From Clostridiales bacterium (lineage in GTDB: Bacteria > Bacillota > Clostridia > Saccharofermentanales > Saccharofermentanaceae), in assembly GCA_017620475.1 (NCBI GenBank), contig JAFZQI010000008.1, positions 1-35,308 on the forward strand: a stretch of 35,308 nucleotides of DNA, read 5' to 3'. The notes beneath the pieces were generated by a model. That model was given only the letters and a program-made list of their open reading frames with translations, did not search any database and was not told the DNA's origin. Below are positions 32,373 to 35,308 of this stretch, one piece after another. Both the position numbers and the translations under genes were made by a program. The number at the start of each line of letters is the position of its first letter. Positions within the stretch are counted from its first letter, which is position 1.

Positions 32373-32621
32373 ATGGCAGTAAAGATTCGTTTGAGAAGAA
32401 TGGGCGCAAAGAAGGCTCCGTATTATCGTGTAGTTGTGGCTGATGGCCGCTATCCGCGTGACGGACGTTTCATCGAGGAGATCGGTACTTACAATCCGCT
32501 GACTGATCCGGCTGAGATCAAGATCGACAACGAAGCCGCTAAGAAGTGGATCGCTAACGGCGCACAGCCGACAGATACCGTTCGTGCTCTTCTGAAGAAG
32601 TCCGGTGCTATCGAGAAGTAA
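32373..32621 (+). CDS. rpsP: 30S ribosomal protein S16
   Basis: An 82-residue basic ribosomal protein of the small subunit. The N-terminus [20 protein letters not shown] and the internal [20 protein letters not shown] are diagnostic; length is normal. AGGAGG sits in the usual position before ATG 32373. It opens the rpsP-khpA-rimM-trmD group, the standard order in Bacillota. Confidence 0.98.
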   Translation: MAVKIRLRRMGAKKAPYYRVVVADGRYPRDGRFIEEIGTYNPLTDPAEIKIDNEAAKKWIANGAQPTDTVRALLKKSGAIEK

Positions 32622-32723
32622 GATATTCTCGAAGAAGTCGGGTGAGAAGAAGTCCAAAACTTCGAATACAATAAGGAGGCAAGCAGCACACCTACTTCTA
32701 TCTACATGCTGCATATTGTAGAA

Positions 32724-32951
32724 ATGGAATTATTAACTACAATGGCCAAGGCTTTGGTCAACCATCCTGAGGATGTATCCGTAAAGAAGTCCGAAAGAGG
32801 AAACACGATCGTTCTTGAACTGACCGTGAATCCGGAAGATATGGGTAAGGTCATCGGTAAGGGCGGCCGCCGCGCACAGGCGATCCGTTCGATCATGAAG
32901 GCGAAGTACCTGCGTGAAGGGAAACGAGTCATCGTAGATATCAACGAATGA
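32724..32951 (+). CDS. khpA: KH-domain RNA-binding protein KhpA (YlqC)
   Basis: A 75-residue small KH protein that, with KhpB, binds many RNAs and affects cell elongation and division in Gram-positives. The GxxG loop is in VIGKGGRRAQAIR (about residues 43-55), preceded by NPEDMGK. I favour ATG 32724 because MELLTTMAKALVNHPEDV aligns with usual KhpA starts and gives the normal length. ATG 32706 would add six residues. The only Shine-Dalgarno (AAGGAGG, 32673-32679) is too far upstream of either, but a hairpin lies between (see findings). The stop overlaps rimM by 4 bases. Confidence 0.92.
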   Translation: MELLTTMAKALVNHPEDVSVKKSERGNTIVLELTVNPEDMGKVIGKGGRRAQAIRSIMKAKYLREGKRVIVDINE

Positions 32952-33472
32952 AAGATTACCTGATCATCGGCAAAATCGGCGGCGCACACGGGGTTCGTGG
33001 AGAGGTTAAGATACAGCCTCTCACGGACGATGTGCGCCGTTTTTCTACGCTGAAAGAGTGTATGATCCTGGATGAAAGAGAGCATCTTAAGGATACTTTG
33101 ACAGTCAAAAGCGCAAGGATCGATGAGACCAGAACGCTTTTGAAGTTTGACGGTATCGACGATCGTGACGAGGTGGGAAAACTTACCGGATATTATATCG
33201 CCGTTTCCCGTGAAAATGCGGTAAAGCTTCCTGAAGGGAGGTTCTTCATTGCCGATCTGATCGGACTTTGTGTGATGGACAGTGTTCGCGGGGAACTTGG
33301 CAGGATCAAGGATGTTATCAATGCCGGAGCAAGTGATATTATCATTGTCTCAAGAAAAGGGAAGAATGAGCTTCTGATCCCGTATCTTAAGTCGGTGGTG
33401 ACCAATGTCGATCTTGATAAAGGCGTGATGGATGTGACTCTTCCTGAGGGCCTTTATGAGATCTATGAGTGA
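32948..33472 (+). CDS. rimM: Ribosome maturation factor RimM
   Basis: A 174-residue factor that binds S19 and assists maturation of the 30S head. The N-terminal RimM domain opens with IIGKIGGAHGVRGEVKIQPLTDD. The C-terminal PRC-barrel (about 95-174) contains FIADLIGLCVMDSVRGELGRIKDV and ELLIPYLKSVVTNVDLDKGVMDV. It starts at an ATGA overlap with khpA and is followed by trmD after 18 bases. Confidence 0.95.
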   Translation: MKDYLIIGKIGGAHGVRGEVKIQPLTDDVRRFSTLKECMILDEREHLKDTLTVKSARIDETRTLLKFDGIDDRDEVGKLTGYYIAVSRENAVKLPEGRFFIADLIGLCVMDSVRGELGRIKDVINAGASDIIIVSRKGKNELLIPYLKSVVTNVDLDKGVMDVTLPEGLYEIYE

Positions 33473-33490
33473 CAAGGAGAGGCCCTTCAG

Positions 33491-34246
33491 ATGAAGTTCT
33501 CGGTGCTGACGCTATTTCCAAAACAGGTCAAGGATTTTCTCGGTGAAAGTATCATCGGAAGAGCAGAGGAAAAGGGTATCCTTTCAATCGAAGCCATAGA
33601 TATCCGTGACTTTTCTGGAAACCGTTACGGAAAAGTCGACGATACTCTTTTTGGTGGCGGAACCGGCATGCTGATGCAGTGCGAGCCTGTGTACCAGGCT
33701 TTTCTGTCGGTATGTGGTGAGGCGGATACTGAAGGAGGGATTCCCTCGAAGAAACCGCACTGTATCTTTATGAGCCCGAAGGGCGCTGTCCTGACGCAGG
33801 AAAAAGCCAGAGAACTTACGAAATATGATCATCTCGTGATCCTTTGCGGACATTATGAAGGTATCGATCAGAGAGTGCTCGATGAGATCGTGGATGAAGA
33901 TCTTTCCATCGGCGATTATGTACTCACCGGCGGGGAAGTGGCGGCCTGTGTCGTGATCGACTGCGTGTCCAGAATGATCCCCGGAGTACTTCCGAATGAA
34001 GAGGCTTACGAGGAGGAATCTCATATGCAGGGATATCTCGAGGCTCCTCAATACACCAAGCCGAATATCTGGCATGAAAAGGCGGTGCCGGAAGTCATGA
34101 TCTCGGGAAATCACGCGAAGATCAAGGAATGGAAGCGTATCCACGGTCTTTATGACACATGGAAACGGCGTCCGGACATGCTGGAGAAACTGGATATCTC
34201 ATCTGAGGATTGGAAGAAGATCCTGGAGATAGAGAAGGACCGCTAA
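33491..34246 (+). CDS. trmD: tRNA (guanine-37-N1)-methyltransferase
   Basis: Uses SAM to methylate G37 of tRNAs that read CNN codons, including the Pro tRNA type found at 1011-1087, and prevents +1 frameshifting. The 251-residue SPOUT enzyme has the N-terminal FSVLTLFPKQV, DDTLFGGGTGMLMQCEP, and the trefoil-knot SAM site (ILCGHYEGIDQRV near 116-128, IGDYVLTGGE). The helical C-terminal domain with YTKPNIWHEKAVPEV completes it. AAGGAG precedes the start. Unlike the usual trmD-rplS order, another gene follows. Confidence 0.97.
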   Translation: MKFSVLTLFPKQVKDFLGESIIGRAEEKGILSIEAIDIRDFSGNRYGKVDDTLFGGGTGMLMQCEPVYQAFLSVCGEADTEGGIPSKKPHCIFMSPKGAVLTQEKARELTKYDHLVILCGHYEGIDQRVLDEIVDEDLSIGDYVLTGGEVAACVVIDCVSRMIPGVLPNEEAYEEESHMQGYLEAPQYTKPNIWHEKAVPEVMISGNHAKIKEWKRIHGLYDTWKRRPDMLEKLDISSEDWKKILEIEKDR

Positions 34247-34319
34247 AACATGGAAAACGCAAATAAAGACATCAATTGAAGACATTTTGAATTAAAAGAC
34301 AAAGACAGGGGAACAGTTT

Positions 34320-34973
34320 ATGCGAATTGAAGTAGAAAATGACGAGATACGCGCAAGAAAGAAACAGGAATATGAAGATCTCGTAAAAGAGATGGATGAG
34401 AAGGGCTACGAGGACCGTCTGGAGAAGATCAGTATCATCACGGCGAATGTTTTCGGCATCGCGGTATTCTTCGTTGCAGGTGCAATTTCGTTTGCCCTTT
34501 ATTATCTTATCAATGGAAAAGATGCGACGGATTGGAGCAAAGTGTTTGGCTTTGAAGGTCCTGCGGGCTTTTTTCTCTTTGCCGCAGTCTACGTTGTAAC
34601 CATTTTCATCCATGAATTCATTCACGGATTCTTCTGGCATTTCCCGTGCGAGAAAAAGTGGGACAGCATCGACTTCGGTTTTAATCCCAAGGTCATCACG
34701 CCCTATTGCCACTGCCGTGAAGCTCTGGCTGTCGGGCCTTATTTCTGGGGAGCCATTGCCCCGACACTGATCCTGGGCGTACTTCCCATTGCCCTCGGTA
34801 TCGCTATCAAGTGTTTGTTTCTGGTAACGATCGGAGTCATCGGCGTGGTCGGCGGATGCGGCGACCTGATGGTGATCTGGACGCTAAGAAAACACAAGGA
34901 TTGCAGGCTTTTCGACCATCCGTATGAGGTCGGTTATGCCTATTTTGTAAAGAAAACGGGCGAGAAGGAATAA
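34320..34973 (+). CDS. DUF3267-type membrane protein, putative zinc metalloprotease
   Basis: A 217-residue multi-pass membrane protein. After a hydrophilic, charged N-terminus (about 1-35) come a transmembrane segment (about 38-62) and a second one with the zincin-like HEFIH motif (about residues 98-102). Further segments follow around 140-185, with GGCGDLMVIW downstream. HExxH inside a membrane helix plus a later Gly/Asp motif is the pattern of DUF3267 proteins, considered putative site-2-type zinc peptidases; substrate unknown. AGGGGA precedes ATG 34320 by a normal distance. It lies between trmD and rplS, which are usually adjacent. Confidence 0.82.
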   Translation: MRIEVENDEIRARKKQEYEDLVKEMDEKGYEDRLEKISIITANVFGIAVFFVAGAISFALYYLINGKDATDWSKVFGFEGPAGFFLFAAVYVVTIFIHEFIHGFFWHFPCEKKWDSIDFGFNPKVITPYCHCREALAVGPYFWGAIAPTLILGVLPIALGIAIKCLFLVTIGVIGVVGGCGDLMVIWTLRKHKDCRLFDHPYEVGYAYFVKKTGEKE

Positions 34974-34988
34974 AAAGTGCCAAATACA

Positions 34989-35004
34989 AGTGCTTTTCGA
35001 AAAG
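34989..35004 (+). repeat. Palindrome CTTTTCGAAAAG sharing a 12-mer with the rpsP leader
   Basis: AGTGCTTTTCGA at 34989-35000 also occurs at 32277-32288. Here it includes a self-complementary CTTTTCGAAAAG (34993-35004). It lies just upstream of the predicted rplS promoter, so it would be in read-through RNA only. Confidence 0.5.
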
Positions 35005-35011
35005 AAAAGGC

Positions 35012-35040
35012 TTGCATATGAAAAACCGTTATGGTATCAT
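35012..35040 (+). promoter_or_regulatory. rplS promoter
   Basis: TTGCAT (35012-35017) and TATCAT (35035-35040) are 17 bases apart, with TGG right before the -10. The same TTGCAT -35 is used in front of proC. Confidence 0.6.
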
Positions 35041-35053
35041 TTAACGGCTAAAA

Positions 35054-35087
35054 GGGATGGTCCGCTGCGTGATCCCGCATGAACATC
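35054..35087 (+). promoter_or_regulatory. Candidate ribosomal protein L19 leader
   Basis: The 5' leader can fold as GATG/CATC (35056-35059 with 35084-35087) around TGCG/CGCA (35066-35069 with 35076-35079). GGGAT/ATCCC (35054-35058 with 35072-35076) is an alternative. L19 leaders are known in Bacillota; whether this matches that family needs a covariance-model search. Confidence 0.4.
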
Positions 35088-35110
35088 TATCGGAAGAGGA
35101 GGAAACAAAG

Positions 35111-35308
35111 ATGGATTTAGTAAAAGCAGTCGAGCAGGATAATCTGCGCAATAGCTATCCGGAAGTCGAGATCGGTGATCTGGTAAAGGCTCACCTCAAG
35201 ATCAAGGAAGGTTCCCGTGAGCGTATCCAGGTATTTGAAGGCTATGTGATTGCACGTAAGGGCGGCGGTCTTTCTGAGACCATGACAATTCGCCGTCTCT
35301 CCTATGGA
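35111..35308 (+). CDS. rplS: 50S ribosomal protein L19, 5' portion (3' end outside window)
   Basis: The first 66 codons of L19, a large-subunit protein at the 30S-50S interface. [43 protein letters not shown] and the TIRRLSYG start of the conserved C-terminal motif are diagnostic. AGGAGG precedes ATG 35111. The reading frame is open to the last base of the window; about 50 residues are missing. Confidence 0.97.
   Translation, partial: MDLVKAVEQDNLRNSYPEVEIGDLVKAHLKIKEGSRERIQVFEGYVIARKGGGLSETMTIRRLSYG

Noticed and set aside
1..35308. Mobile elements or phage genes that might explain the accessory island
   Set aside because: No transposase, integrase, clear terminal repeats or tRNA-derived direct repeat was seen, although tRNA genes flank the island.

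Overview
The window reads as a chromosomal segment of a Gram-positive anaerobe of the Bacillota, most likely class Clostridia. The evidence is the linkage rnc-smc-ftsY-ylxM-ffh-rpsP-khpA-rimM-trmD-rplS, the cinA/recA/recX/rimO/pgsA cluster, a Bacillus-type LexA box in front of recA, strong AGGAGG ribosome binding sites and a moderate G+C content. I cannot name the genus from sequence alone. No rRNA, CRISPR array, insertion sequence, integrase or phage gene was seen.

Layout. (1) 1-916: the 3' part of pnp and its terminator. (2) 1011-11950: an accessory island placed between housekeeping blocks. It holds tRNA-Pro(GGG), a zinc-ribbon multi-pass membrane protein, three paralogous secreted DUF6273-like/fibronectin-III-like proteins (1985-4357, 4420-6777, 8935-11034), a minus-strand SDR reductase resembling YmfI (EF-P 5-aminopentanone reductase) or FabG, an acidic single-pass membrane protein of unknown function, and a decayed GLUG-like secreted-protein pseudogene. 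It closes with tRNA-Trp(CCA) on the minus strand. (3) 12182-20634: a co-directional block with tiny gaps or overlaps: proC, rnhA, a Nudix ADP-ribose pyrophosphatase, ftsK/spoIIIE, folD, cinA and murJ. (4) 20804-24406: SOS-controlled recA, then recX, rimO and pgsA. (5) 24527-24766: acpP with its own terminator. (6) 24885-35308: RNase III, SMC, the SRP receptor FtsY, YlxM, Ffh, and the S16/KhpA/RimM/TrmD/L19 ribosome-maturation group. A DUF3267-type membrane metalloprotease-like gene sits between trmD and rplS. rplS runs off the window end.

How the genes fit together. The right half is core information processing: RNA decay and rRNA processing, chromosome segregation (FtsK, SMC), recombination (RecA/RecX), membrane-protein targeting (FtsY/Ffh/YlxM), and ribosome and tRNA maturation. 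The left half is surface biology: three large exported proteins with variable N-terminal domains and an almost invariant 177-residue C-terminal module.

The points most worth a second look are: the three-paralog surface array, with its strongly constrained C-terminal module and a calcium-loop domain present in only two members; two very long tandem hairpins between ftsY and ylxM; a khpA start whose Shine-Dalgarno is separated from the start by a hairpin; alternative RNA pairings in front of rpsP; and a very consistent extended -10 (TGn) promoter signature.
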